DNA of 64,000 nucleotides, from the NCBI GenBank assembly GCA_000320605.2, contig KB445791.1, positions 3,088,576 through 3,152,575 of the forward strand, read 5' to 3'. The stretch is from Gelatoporia subvermispora B. Its lineage: Eukaryota > Basidiomycota > Agaricomycetes > Polyporales > Gelatoporiaceae. Made by a program: the position numbers and the translations under genes. Below the pieces are notes generated by a model. It was not told where the DNA came from. It saw only the letters and a program-made list of their open reading frames with translations, and did not search any database. Below are positions 12,701 through 24,172 of this stretch, one piece after another; positions within the stretch are counted from its first letter, which is position 1, and each line of letters begins with the position of its first letter.

Positions 12701-13382
12701 CAGATGACACGTCGGTGACAATGTAATTGCACTCAGGAATCTATACGAAGAAGGGAAAGTCTGCCTGTCCATCCTAGGAACCTGGGCCGGTGACAGAAAC
12801 GAGACGTGGAGCGCTGCGCGCTCATCATTACTGCAAGCGTTCGTCTCAATCCAGGGTCTTGTCTTAGTGAAGGAACCGTGAGTGGTCGGCTTTTGTATAA
12901 AAAGTGTTCGTCTGCTGACAGGTTTGCGCAGTTGGTTCTGTGAACCGGCTTACGAAAAGCTCCGTGGCACGGAGGATGGCATGGTCAACAGGTATTTTTT
13001 GCCTTGCAATAATATCACCAGCTGCTGACCGAGTCGGAACAGCCGCCTATATAGCGAAAAGGCATATGTCCTCTCTCGCGGCTTCGTCCGCCGCGCCCTC
13101 GAGATCCCGCTCGGCGGGCTCGAGGAAGAGATTGCGTGGTTCTACTACTCCCGTGGCAAGCTCTCCAAGGTGCTCGCGGACGCGCGCGCGCTCATCGAGC
13201 AGAGCCGCGCCGGCGGCCCTCTGACCGACGCGGAGCGCGAGCTGGCGGTTCCGCGTCTCACCGGAGGCGGCATCATCACGCTCGAGCGTACGCTGGTGAA
13301 GCTCCAGGCCCTGCTTGACGCACACAACGTGCAAGCGAAGGACGCGTCGACGTCATCGGCCGAACCCCAATCAAGTTCATAG
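9742..13382 (+). CDS. Large E2/E3 hybrid ubiquitin-conjugating enzyme, UBE2O-like
   Basis: A large E2 of the UBE2O class, which can transfer ubiquitin without a separate E3. Starts [14 protein letters not shown] (9742), then many short exons. The N-terminal two-thirds holds SH3/Tudor-like beta modules seen as repeated G-D-x-V/H-L patterns ([51 protein letters not shown]). A strongly acidic linker follows (11870-12060). The C-terminal UBC domain (about 12290-13130) contains [33 protein letters not shown] and [16 protein letters not shown], whose Cys is the expected catalytic residue, then [21 protein letters not shown] coiled C-terminal tail ends at 13382. One splice site near 10250 does not resolve cleanly. 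Acts in cytosol/nucleus; the substrate is unknown. Converges with the KRE6-like gene. Confidence 0.88.
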
Positions 13383-13940
13383 TCCGAGGACTCCACGGGC
13401 TTGTTTCCGTTTTTCGTAGACTTTGCCTGAGACAAGTCTGGTTCAATTGTGCATCGTTGTCTTACGGCATGAGCGCTAGCAGTTAATGGGTCGACGCAGT
13501 TATGTCGGTGTACACATTTGTAGAGCATTGTATCCAGAAGTTTAAATTCAAATATTCATTACCCGACCTTACCCTTACCTAATCCCAGAGACCCGCAGAA
13601 CCTCGAGCGAAGCAAACAAAAATGCCATGCACAGACCGGCTTTGCATACTCGCAAGTACTGCAGGTAACAAAGAAAACCGTCGGAATATGCTACGGCACC
13701 TAAAATAGTACGTACGACCGAAACAATAACTATATGTATGTAAATGCAGACAGGCTTGCTATAACAGCGAAAGATCTCATCGCAGATAGGGTGCGGGAGC
13801 GGGCACGATACGCCGCGGCAGGGTGGGCGGAAAGAGCGAGTAGACCGAGAGAACGACAGGAACGAACGGAGTGCAAACGAGTGGACGCGCGGACTCTGCA
13901 CGCGGAGCGGACGCAGACATGAGGGGCATGAGTGATTTGA
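13383..13940. other. Intergenic region between convergent UBE2O-like and KRE6-like genes
   Basis: Holds the 3' ends of two convergent genes. Short open frames on both strands (e.g. 13575-13901 minus) have no recognisable domain. No repeat or RNA gene is seen. Confidence 0.6.
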
Positions 13941-16335
13941 CTAACATGTATCTGTCAGGTTGTTCTTTGGGAACGGTTGGCCGAAGTCGTTTCGCCATGT
14001 CGTCAGATTGGGGTTTGTGTATGCCTCGATATACCTGCCAGGATGATCGTGGTCAGAGAGAAAGTTAGAGGGGTATAGGGTCTCGCATACTCGTTGATGT
14101 ATGCGGCCGTCGGGAACTCCGGAGGGTCGCAGCCAATGTTGATGTTGTTCGGGTCTTGGTACACACGGATGTAATCTATTTTCATCGACGTCGGGAACGT
14201 AAGGTGAGCGAGGTCGACAGTTCCGAAGTTCCTCGACATTCCCAAGTTCGCCAGCAGGTACTACAAGCGCAGTGAGCAACTCTAGAGGGCTAATAGTGGC
14301 CATGATACTTACCATGGGCTCCTGCGGCACGGGCCGAGCAGAAATCTCCACAGCCTTGTCTGCGCCCATACCTTCAGCATATAACGTCCATGCGGGCTGG
14401 TCGTTGGCAATCCACGTGATGTACTAAACCAAGACTGATGAGTCCTCAGTTGCTTTAGAGAAAGTTCAGTGAGACCTACCGCGCCATCAAAGCCGGGCTG
14501 GTACTGGTAGCCATAAACGGCGTACTGGTTGCCGCTGAGCTCATACGCTTCCTGGTCTGCGGGATGTATAATTACTCCAACATCATCGACGCAGAAAGAA
14601 GAGTCATCACGTACTCGTCTCGGTGACACCAGAAGTTGCTTGTTGGAACACACCACCCTTGTACGGATTGAGGAAGGACGCCTCCGGGTTGTAGAACTTC
14701 ACAGTATTACTGTTGTTGTTCCAGGTGTAGGACTCGTCGAAAGGCTATGGGAAGATCATCAATCAAGCAGTCAGTCATATGAAAATGAGTCATACATACC
14801 CCCCATTGACCTGACTGAGAAACTTGACCACTGAGCGGGGTACCAGTAATCTATAATGTGTCAGCGAAATGTGATGCCTGTCACAGAGCGAGATTACATA
14901 CCTGCGCCTCAAAAATATCAATCTCGGGGGCTGAACGACCGACGTAGGAGCCGTCCGAGTGCACGGGTCCAGGGTGAGACTCGCCCTCGCAAGTACAGCG
15001 CGAGAGACGCTGTCCAGGAAGATATGAGAGCACATCACCGTTCTGCGGGTCACCGTTGACGGTCGCCGCGTACGGTTGACCGTTCAGCGTCTGGTTGGGC
15101 AGTGTTCCCACGTCGCAGGCATCATACGTGTACGGCCACTGTATAGAAATTTGTTAGTATCAAAGATCAGGCTGCGGAGTGGGCAAGGTGTGTAGGGACG
15201 CACCATGCCTTCAAGACTGGCACCGTAGCCTGCACGACCAAGGTTACCCATAGTCCAAACAGCAGGCCAGAGACCGACGACGTTGTTGATACCGGGAAGG
15301 ACGACAGCGGTCTCGACGAGACCGCCCGTGAAGCAGAACTTGTTCCAAGTCGTCATCATACCACCAGTGAAGTTCATGCCATGGTTCGGCTCCGCGGAGA
15401 GCGTGATGACCAGCGAGCCGTTCTTGGTGGTGATCGCCTTCGGGTCATACCATTCTAGGTTGTTCGTCTGCCAGTAGTGCAGATCAACTGCCTCCCAGAA
15501 CGGATCGTCGCCAGGCCAGAAAGTGCGACCGTCGACGTTGAACTCGTCGGAGAAGACGAGTTGCCATTGGTCTCCGTTCATCACGTCTGCCTTCGTGAGG
15601 AACTCTGGCGGAGTCTCTGCATCAACTAGGGCCCAACCACCTGGTATAGATGGCACTTGGCCGGTGGCATTGATACCGCCGAGGTTGAAGCCACCCTGTT
15701 TCGAGAGGGTATGCTTTGTGAAGTAGCTGATCAACGGGTATCCGGCGCTATTCACGGTATTGTTGTATTAGACGCGACACGGCCTCAAGTTGGACGTGAC
15801 TGGAAAGACGCACAAAAGGGTGACGATTCCAAGGGCTAGGATGAGGAGACACCCGAGATTAGTGATACCTCTGTAGGTGAAGATGTGTCCACCCTTGTCG
15901 TTCTTGCGGTCGCGACGTGGGTCGGGGTTGTGCAGGTAGTCGTCATGTTCTGGGTGATCTGGTGACAGGTCGGCGCCCCAGGACGACGGATCGGGAGACA
16001 ATGAAAACTGCGGTTCGTGTCAGGATGGGCGCAGCAGATTGCGGCAGAAGGTTGCAACCAACCTTGTCAGAAATCGACGGTGGGACAGAGGGCGCCCTGC
16101 CAGAATAACGCGACTCGTTCTGTGTAGTGGTTAGCGCGTCCACGTCCCAAGGACGCGGTGTGTAGGTACTTACAAGAGAGACATCGCTCGCCACGCTGCG
16201 TAGCGAAGGAGGAGCTGCCGCGAACGTGGCCTGCACGCCCTGTGAGCCCGGCGATGGCGACAAAAGATTGGTGGTTGAAGGAGAGTCTTCAGGGTTGTAG
16301 TAGCGTCGCTGGGCATTGGGGCCCAGGGAAGCCAT
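13941..16335 (-). CDS. KRE6/SKN1-like: Beta-1,6-glucan synthesis-associated protein, GH16 family
   Basis: Type II membrane protein of the Kre6/Skn1 family, needed for beta-1,6-glucan in the fungal cell wall and acting in the secretory pathway. From [20 protein letters not shown] (16335) a Ser/Pro-rich cytosolic tail of about 130 residues precedes one transmembrane helix ([15 protein letters not shown], split by an intron at about 15815). The lumenal GH16-like domain includes [59 protein letters not shown] and the catalytic signature PEIDIFEAQ, whose glutamates are present. The C-terminus is [14 protein letters not shown], stop at 13941. At least nine short introns. The only upstream extension of the frame lacks an ATG, which supports this start. 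No break is seen. Confidence 0.93.
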
Positions 16336-16625
16336 GGTGGGGGTGCGGGTGGGCGACTGGGGCGGGGAGAGAGGAGAGAGGGAGGGCGACGTTGAGGACG
16401 ATGAGGAAAAGGGTATACTAGGCTCCGGTAGTGTACAAGAGCGCAAAGCGACTCGTAGTCAAGCGCAGATGCAAGCGCAGATGGTTCCTCCTCCCCGCCT
16501 ACGAATCCTTTTCCGTCATCCCTTCCCACGCCCTCTGCGTTGCCATTCGCTGAAACAACCGCCAACACTCGCCAGCTCATCCCTCGGGCTGGCCTCCATC
16601 CTGGCCTTTGCTCATCATTCCGTCC

Positions 16626-16652
16626 ACGACGACGACGACGACGACGACGACG
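16626..16652. repeat. (ACG)9 trinucleotide microsatellite
   Basis: Nine perfect ACG units about 290 nt upstream of the KRE6-like start, outside any gene I can support. It would encode a poly-Asp or poly-Val run if translated, but the frames here have no other coding signs. Confidence 0.9.
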
Positions 16653-17009
16653 CCAGGGCCGTCAGGGACGCCTCGCACATTGGTCTCGAGTGCCTGCATT
16701 TCCCGGCCGCCATCGGCAACGCGCGGGCCCTCGCGCCCTCCCCCGACCGCGATTCGCTGTCGCATCTACATTGCACATGATATATGATATCGCATGCCGC
16801 ACGGCCGAGAGCCTCCCTCATTGCACCTCCCTCAGGGCGATTTGACTCAACGATGACGAGACAACATTTGTTCGCATCGCGCCCCCGTGTGAAGCGGGAC
16901 GTAAACCGCAGCGGAAGCAATTTTCAGTGTAGTATATTTAGCACAAGTAAAGGTACGATGTACGTAGCCCGACGGAATTCATTCCTCGCTGCAGGTCTGT
17001 GGTCGTGAG
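16653..17009. other. Intergenic region between the KRE6-like and LRR-like genes
   Basis: No coding exon recognised. It is the upstream region of the KRE6-like gene and contains the 3' flank of the gene ending at 17010. Confidence 0.5.
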
Positions 17010-18263
17010 CTATAGGCACATTTGAATACCTACCTTCTTGAGCATGAAGTCTCCGATCACTGGGTGAAGTTCGAGAGGCTGTGGCTTCCTGGACTTTGAC
17101 CGAGGATGATCATCGAAATGGTTTATCACCCAGTATGCTCTTGACTCCCCACACATGTCGAAATATATGAATCGTGGCAACGGAAAGTGCTTCATCAATC
17201 GTTCCACCAAAACACCAAAGTCCAGCTTGCGCGCCGGTTGACTAGGGTTTGTTAGAGAGAGTCGCTTAAGCTTTCGAGATATCGTCAGATCGTGTGTTCC
17301 ATAGCCCTTGCCTTCAGAGATTGCCGCAGCTGGGTTGCCTTTCACACTCCAGACGAAGTGAGTGATACCTCGAAACAGTCCACGACAGGCTCTGGAAATA
17401 CTCTACAGCACCCACTGTTAGTAATTCGCACAAATCTTTAGGAGTCAATGACATACGACAACGAAATCCATGTTGGTCATATCGCAATCGCCGTGCGTGA
17501 TCAAAACTACCCGAGTCGGTCCACCATGGCCTGTGCTTCCTGCCTTGTCTAGAAGGACGAGGTCTCTCTTTGCATTTCCCCCAGTCATACGGAGGCGAAG
17601 CGTCCTCAGTCGTAGATTGCCGAGAACTCGGGGCAGGTCAAGCCCGTGTATGTCGCTGAGATTGATCTCGAGCATGTCGAGAAATAGCTTGATGCCGAAC
17701 ATTCCAATGGCATTGCACATAAGGGTATCGATTATGAAAGTGTCCAGTATTCCGTTGGGCAAGGAGTTCACAGTCTCGCCTAATTCTTCGAAGGCAGGTT
17801 TCCCTTGCGAGCTCCCGTCGAACTTGTACTCGAGATTGCGGAGAGCCGGAAAGTAGCGCGAAAGTGAGATAGATTCAGCGAATGTAACACGACCCAATTC
17901 AAGGGTATGCACTGATTTGTATATCGACTTTGGTGGTTGTAGCGATACGTGGCGCATGCATCTCAGGCGAAGTGTCGTCAGCGAGGATAGGTACTGAGTG
18001 GGGATGCTTGGAAAGGGGAGAACGCATGGCGTTGAGCACTGCTCGGGACAGGAAAGCGTAAGATCGAGTAGACGTAATCCACCTTGGGCTTGGAAGCGCA
18101 ACCGTGCCTCGTCGATTAAGATTGGTGTGCTCGGGACACGCCTGGGAGGAATCACGTCTTCTCTTGATAGTGAACTGACTGGCATTGCGTGAAAGAGACT
18201 AATGATATCCATCTCCATCAGTACAGGCCCCAGGTATATACACTGCAAAAGCCGTCGTCCCAT
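17010..18263 (-). CDS. Leucine-rich/F-box-like protein, N-terminus unresolved
   Basis: The main exon (to 17455) reads as irregular leucine-rich repeats: YLSSLTTLRLRCMRHVSLQ, YKSVHTLELGRVTF, YFPALRNLEYKFDG and LGNLRLRTLRLRMTGG. A 50-nt intron (GTATGT..GTAG) joins it to a second exon starting SISRACRGLFRGITHFVWSV and ending at the TAG at 17010. This resembles the C-terminal half of the many F-box/LRR proteins of Agaricomycetes, but I see no F-box. The first in-frame ATG is at 18263, and the frame continues upstream without ATG to about 18340, so a 5' exon between 18340 and 18740 is likely missing from this model. Function unknown; SCF adaptor is only a guess. Confidence 0.5.
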
Positions 18264-18747
18264 GAACGTATCTGACGTACATTTCCTGGAACATTGTTTG
18301 GAGTTCGAACGGCATTTCTTATCAGAGGTAAACACGGGGCTACGTTATATGGTGAATGGGCCTAAGAGGGTATTGAGGGAATATTGTGAGACTTACGCAT
18401 CCGCTGCAGACGCAAACCTTCATATATGGAACTTGCCACAGTGTGCCGGTGGCATTGGGACGTTTGTTCCGCCACGAAGGCAAAGGCCAGGCCAAAGACC
18501 AGAGCGATCACAATGGGTGTCCTTGGAGAACGGCCTCTGAAGCACGGCTACAACAGCAATCTGAGCCGTCTGCCCAAGCTCTGATCAAAGACTTGAATGG
18601 ACCCACTTATCAAAGTTGCCAGTGGCGAGAAGAATGCAGGCAAATCCATAGGACGCATATACAAAATGACATGCTATACAGACGAATAGCGAAACAATTG
18701 CGAGATAGAACGTCGCAATACACCCATGATACCCTTGTGAGCGAGCA

Positions 18748-20109
18748 CTATGTTGTACTAGGCATCACTGCATGCGTGGAAGACTGGCCCACATATCCTG
18801 CGGCGACGCTCGGTCCATCTGCTGCATTCTCCGCGTCGGCACCCGGTCCGATGTTGTCATTCATCCCTGCACCCTCCATCAAGGCCAATAAGCCACCCCT
18901 GTGAATGCCCTGTCGGAGTTCCATGACGGCTTGTTCCACCCTTGTCAGGCCTGTCTTTTCTCCGCCTTCTCCGCCGACTTCCAAGCCACGTTCCGCTGCC
19001 ATCGAATCGATCAACTTGAGTCTACCCAGCACGGCGTCATTGGCGCGTGCAAGCGCGGCGGGCCCTGCAGGGTCTTCTTGAGTGTCTGTATACAGTGTGT
19101 CCAATAGTTGACCTTTGAGTGCTTGGTAATTCGACCGAGACGTTGTGGGTGGGTTCTTCATCAGAGGATGCATGATGGATGGCCCGCCGTTATCCAGAGA
19201 GCTGCTGCTAGAGCCATATGGAGTGGCGCCGGAGGCACCCTGTGGCAGATAAGGAGAAGCAGGAGGGGTACATTTATCCATGTACTTGTTCAGGGTGACG
19301 ACCGCGTCCCTTGCCTTGCGCATCTTCTCGCGTTTTGATGGACGCCCCTTCTTCTTGGGAAGGTCGGTCATGAGGTTGGCGATCGGAGAATCGTCTAACA
19401 GAGAAGGATCTGCATCTGCCACAAAGATTTCACGTGGGAGCACCGATGGATCGTAGGGACGAAGACTAGAATGCGGAAGAATGTGGAACGCCTGCACCTC
19501 AAGAAAGGAAGAGAGAATGTAGGTCACATATGGTCTGAGGGGCGTTAAAGCGGGCTCTGACAGCATATCTGGCAGGTCGAGTAAGAACTTGTAGTGATCT
19601 GCAGAGCGGTCAGTGTGAATCGAGGGAAAGGGGAAAGTACAATGCACCTATGGGTATTTCGATGTAATTCACAGAATGCAGAGCAGGAGTTGAGCCCGAC
19701 GGTTGTGTTTTCCAGAATACATACAGGGCAAAAAGGGCAACTACTCTGCCGACAGGTGAATCATGTTCACCCGTAACACGCTCTGAAGACGCTCAGCCAT
19801 GAGGACTTAGTACATGTCTATAGAAAGCTGCTCACCTAGAAAAAGTCTCTCGGTTGTTTTAATAAAGGCCTCTCGTGCTCGCGAGTCAAACACCTTGAAG
19901 TGAAGCCAGCACCAGCCATAGTCGCTCCATAGCTTCTTGAAGACGGCGAAAGGCTGCCCAGGATGAATCGCATAGCACTCAGAGAATCGTAGGATCAAGT
20001 CAAATAGATCTTCGCGGAATGGATACACATACAGAGAAGAAGTGAAGTAGGATGGCTGAAGTGTGATTTCGCCCCGGGTGGCGGAGGGAGCGGGCGTAGT
20101 CGTCGACAT
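18748..20109 (-). CDS. SNAPC1/SNAP43-like subunit of the snRNA-activating protein complex
   Basis: SNAPC1 belongs to the complex that binds snRNA promoters and recruits RNA polymerase II or III in the nucleus. Start at 20109 (MSTTTPAPSATRGEITLQPS). The conserved N-terminal block reads DLFDLILRFSECYAIHPGQP, AVFKKLWSDYGWCWLHFKVF then SPVGRVVALFALYVFWKTQP, the last obtained only after removing an intron ending at about 19767. The next exon starts DHYKFLLDLPDM. The second half is low-complexity and basic (KKKGRPSKREKMRKARD resembles a nuclear signal or AT-hook) and ends at 18748. The family assignment rests on the pattern of the N-terminal 200 residues and I am moderately sure of it. Divergent from the IMA1-like gene, with 196 bp between starts. 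Confidence 0.65.
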
Positions 20110-20305
20110 GCACGGCGAGCGGAAGGCAGCAGGCGGGCGCTTGCAGCAAACACGCGATAACACCGCAGACGCGTCGTGGCCACGTGCTGCTATTGTCGAA
20201 CTTCTGCCACCCACTCCCTCGGGCCTATGCTGCCCGACCACACACCTTAACCCGACCTTCTCTTCTTCTCTCGCCACTCATCTTGTACACCCTAACGGCG
20301 GCGCA

Positions 20306-22267
20306 ATGTCCACATTATTTCGGCGAGAAAGCTGCGTGATATGCTTCTACTGCCAGACTACCATCAGACCATTACCTCGAAACCTGCGTTCATTCCGTTG
20401 CCCGACATGCGAGTGCTGGAATCGGTTCGATGCGAACGGCGAGATAGTGTCGGACGAGCCAGCAATGCACGACGAGAGTATGAACAAACGTTCGTTTGCG
20501 AAACGAGGTGCGCCCGCTCCAACTTTGCCATTAGAGATCATCGCCGACATTTGTTCCCGAAGCGTCACCTCGTAAAGATCGCCTCCCCTCGGCCTACGGC
20601 AACGCACCTTTCTGTCATACATGCCAGACCAACCAGATGCTTCTCGCCAATCTGCTCTCAAACTACCTCCCACCACCTGACGTGCGTGCTATTTTCAATC
20701 CGCTTGATCTTTCAGCTCACCGGTCACTTTTGGTGGGCCCTGTTTATTCGCCATTGATATAACAGGACCCTGAATACAAGCAGCGGAGTGCTCTCCTTCC
20801 AGAGTACCAACGGTCTATTGAAGCCCGCTATCCACCCGTGTGTGCTGCATGCGCACCTGCCGTTGCCGAAGAAATAAACAAACGAGACCATATGGCTCGT
20901 ACGCGGGCACTTGGAGGCTTCCTCCGGGCGAGCAAGCAAAGTCGAGCAGCCTCTGGCGGTGAGGCCGATGCACGTGCAGCCGCACGCCGTAGCAAGGAGC
21001 GCCTGGACCGCGAAATTGCAGTGTGGAAAATTCGGGGTTGTCTCTGGGTGGCAGGACTATTGTGCAGTCTGGCAGGCCACAGCACAGGTACGGGACTCGA
21101 CATCGGGGTACTAGGCTCAAGGGAGAATCCAGTCTGACATCCCTCAGTGACTTTTGGTTACAGCTTCGCTCGGTTACCCGACGGTCTCCGGCCTGTGATG
21201 CCTTTCGTGGTGCTCATATCTATCCTCTGGACTGCGTGGGACCCTACATATGCCTCGTATCAGAGGGCGCAGTTCCAAGGTCGGACTGTAAGAGTCAAGG
21301 GGAAGAAAGAATACAACGTCAGTCGTCCACAGCATATTTCGAACATGTCGTGACAACTATTGTGCGCAGATCCTTCAGATGATAGTCTGGCTATCTCGCT
21401 TCGTTACCTCGTTATCACTTGCTATGCCTCATTTCAAACCTTCTTGGGATTTCGCGCACCTCTCCGATGAACCAACGTCACAAAAGGCCCGATTGTACTG
21501 TTCTGTATCATTAGTCATAGAATTGGCCGTAAGTAACCTCCGCGCTTCTGATGGTGCGAAATTAATCGTACGCCTTCTAGATTCTCATTCGCTCTTATCT
21601 TGTATTACAACTACAGCGGCCACCCGCCGTACGCCTCATGGACACAACTAGCCATGAACGATTACTGTCACCCACACCTTCGCTTCCCCCTACCCGAAGC
21701 ACAACTCCTGCCGTCCCGCTGCCAGCGGAACAAGACCTGCTCGCAGGCTTGTCGCTATCCAATCAACCAATCATGACAAATTCATCACCAATTAACCCCG
21801 TGTTCGGGTTTCCTTCACTTCCTGTTGCTGCGAAGACCGCATCACCTCCTAGGCCTCCTTCACGTGCTAAGCCGAAGCCCCCGCGCTCACCGAATGCGAT
21901 GGACGTCGAGGACGATGAGGACTTCGAAGTGGAAGAAGACTCCGACGCAATGGACTGGGATCCGCTAGATCCATCTTCGCCTCTGAGACATCGCACGAAT
22001 GATGACGGTACATGGCTTCGTCCCCAGCGCTTCTTCGCTCCAGAGGAACCAACAGGACTCGAAAATCTGTTCGCGAGGACTATCAAGCTTGCAGATGATG
22101 ATGAACAGACACGGAGGAACCAAACCAGCCATGGTGGCGTCCGAGAAAGAGGGCAGTGGACCATGCGGACTTGGCTTCTATTAGTAGCTGTCATGCTTAT
22201 CCCACTTGCTGCCGCTGTGTATAGCTTATGGGAAGCACGGAAGCGAAGAGCTGCTCTACCTGTATAG
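20306..22267 (+). CDS. IMA1-like: Ima1/Samp1-like inner nuclear membrane protein
   Basis: Inner nuclear membrane protein of the Ima1 (fission yeast)/Samp1 family, which links heterochromatin and the LINC complex. The N-terminus MSTLFRRESCVICFYCQTTI carries a zinc-binding array of CxxC pairs: CVICFYC, CPTCECW, CHTC and CAAC. Transmembrane segments follow: GCLWVAGLLCSLAGHS, MPFVVLISILWTAWD, ARLYCSVSLVIELAILIRSY and, near the C-terminus, TWLLLVAVMLIPLAAAVYSL. Between the last two lies a Pro/Ser-rich, acidic nucleoplasmic loop (DVEDDEDFEVEEDSDAMDWD). Splicing of a 55-nt intron (GTGCGC..GAAG) joins FAKR to ASPRKDRLPSAYGNAPFCHT. Stop at 22265-22267. It converges with the mitochondrial carrier 116 bp away. 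Confidence 0.87.
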
Positions 22268-22382
22268 CGGCGGCGGTGTCTATTCTCTATGCCTAGTATG
22301 ATATAGGTTGCGATCTATGTCTTGACGTCTTCAACCTAATGCCGTGTCTGCGTACTGACGTTGAGCGACATCGTCGTCTGTC

Positions 22383-23923
22383 TCACACGAACAAGCTCAC
22401 CTTTTCAGCACCTAGTAATCTCATCAGCCCTTCGTATACAAAGAGCGCGGAGGCGTTGACAGGGAATGCACGGAGGATGCACGGTGCTAGACCACGGAAG
22501 AATCCAGGGGCACCGTGGGCGGCGTATATCGAGCGGGCGGTAGCCATGAATGACGGTCGTGACTGGGTATGTGGCGTTGCCATCATACGACTGTATTCAT
22601 AAGAAGTGGCAAAATGTGTCATCTCCAGAAATCACACATGGAGAAAAACCGACGTACTTTTTGATGTTGTCCGCTGGCATTGCCATGAACCAAAACGTAA
22701 AAGAAGCCAGTCCTCCGGAAAGGAAGTTGGCAAGCGGAGTGCTGATCTGGAGGGACATTCATCTGTCTTCGAAAAGGACTGATAGGCCTTACGGAGGCTT
22801 ACCTCGTAGCGTGTTCCTTGTAAACGAGAGAATGACCTCATGAGGGCCTAGTATCATCGGAATCAATCACCTCCCTTGCTGCGCAGTCGCACGCGAAAGG
22901 AGACTCACCTCGAATGACATGAACATCCAGAAGAAATTACTTCGGAATGCGAGGCTTCCCGTGAAGCCAGTCCAAAGGCCCTGGATACCTTGGTTCCGTA
23001 CGATCTGCCGTGCACAGTCGATCGGGCCCTTATATTGCCTGTCTAAGACAGATTTTTGCAGCTGTAGTTGTAGCTTGACTGCGAGTAGCCGATGAGCGTC
23101 AGCAGTCCCATACCGTTGTGAACAGTGTCGGTGACCTTTCAGGAGCTCCATCGGTGTGGCCATGAATGCACTAATTGAAGTTGTCGCAATCGTGTAGGTG
23201 ACTTAATTTGTCACGACAGTTCTTACCTGGTCAACCCAGCTGCTAGACCTGCAACTCCATGACCCAACAGTGTAAGGCGCTGCTGATCAGGGTGGCCAGG
23301 GGTGGGTTCCGTCATATGGTGCTGGATGAGGAATAGGCGGTAATTGTGCAATGAACCCAGAAGGACGGAGTCTATCGCAGCCCACCCAACGGCTGGCGGG
23401 GTAGCACCCTTGTATAAGGCGAAGATGGACTAATGACACCAGTGTCCCGTTAATCTGAAGGAACGTGCATATGTGACGACTAGACACGAGTAGACATACC
23501 TCATTTCGCACAGTTTGCAGCAAACAGTCGATAGCGCCCCTGTATGTTCCTGGAGGTGAACATTGGATCCGGGTCTTTATGGTGTCGAACCTGGATGTTC
23601 ATCGATCATCAGACAACTGTCTGCGTGGTGTTCACAATGAGTTAGCCTTCTCTTGAACCATTTACGAATATAGTGCGCACCAGGTGGAAGTCCTGCGGTC
23701 AAAACCTCCGTACCCATGTCCGACGGCAACCTAAATACGTCCTGCGTTCAGTGGTATTATACAGCCACCAGGCAGTATGGAATCACCTTGGTGAGACCTT
23801 GAAGTTAAAGGCGTTCAATTATACCCCCGTTCGCACAACCGTATGCATCCTGAGAACCGTACCGCTTCCTACGCCTGCGACAGCACCCACCAAGCGCACC
23901 TGCCCGTTCCCTCCATCCGACAT
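22383..23923 (-). CDS. Mitochondrial carrier family (SLC25) transporter, substrate unknown
   Basis: Three-repeat inner mitochondrial membrane carrier. Splicing gives MSDGGNGQVRLVGAVAGVGS (23923-23863), an 11-nt exon (23797-23787), a 17-nt exon (23730-23714) and the exon from 23590, together reading GLTKVAVGHGFDTIKTRIQ. The three signatures are GHGFDTIKTRIQ, TPMELLKVKLQLQ and MPADNIKNRIM. The first has Gly where PX[DE]XX[KR] normally has Pro. Helix blocks such as GITHGVAGLAAGLT-like LGHGVAGLAAGLTSAFMATP, IQGLWTGFTGSLAFRSNFFW and GFFRGLAPCILRAFPVNASA fit the fold. The protein ends RLLGAEKVSLFV at 22383. The substrate cannot be assigned by reading. Divergent from RAV1 over a shared 249-bp region. 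Confidence 0.85.
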
Positions 23924-24172
23924 ATTGGTCTCCTCGATCAGAACAGAAAAATCCAAGCAACAAGCAGGTTCGGAACGCGCCTGGCGCGAGCAGGGCTGAA
24001 CGCCGCGATGAGTGCGGGGTAGACGCGTGCTCGCTCACGCGTCCACCTGTCGCGGTCCGAAGGCGACGTCTCCTCTACCCTGTACTGTCATGTCCGAAGA
24101 CCTCGTCCGCTCACTCTCGAACTCTGACCCACAACTGCTTTGCTCATAGATAGACTATCGGTACGCTGAAAA

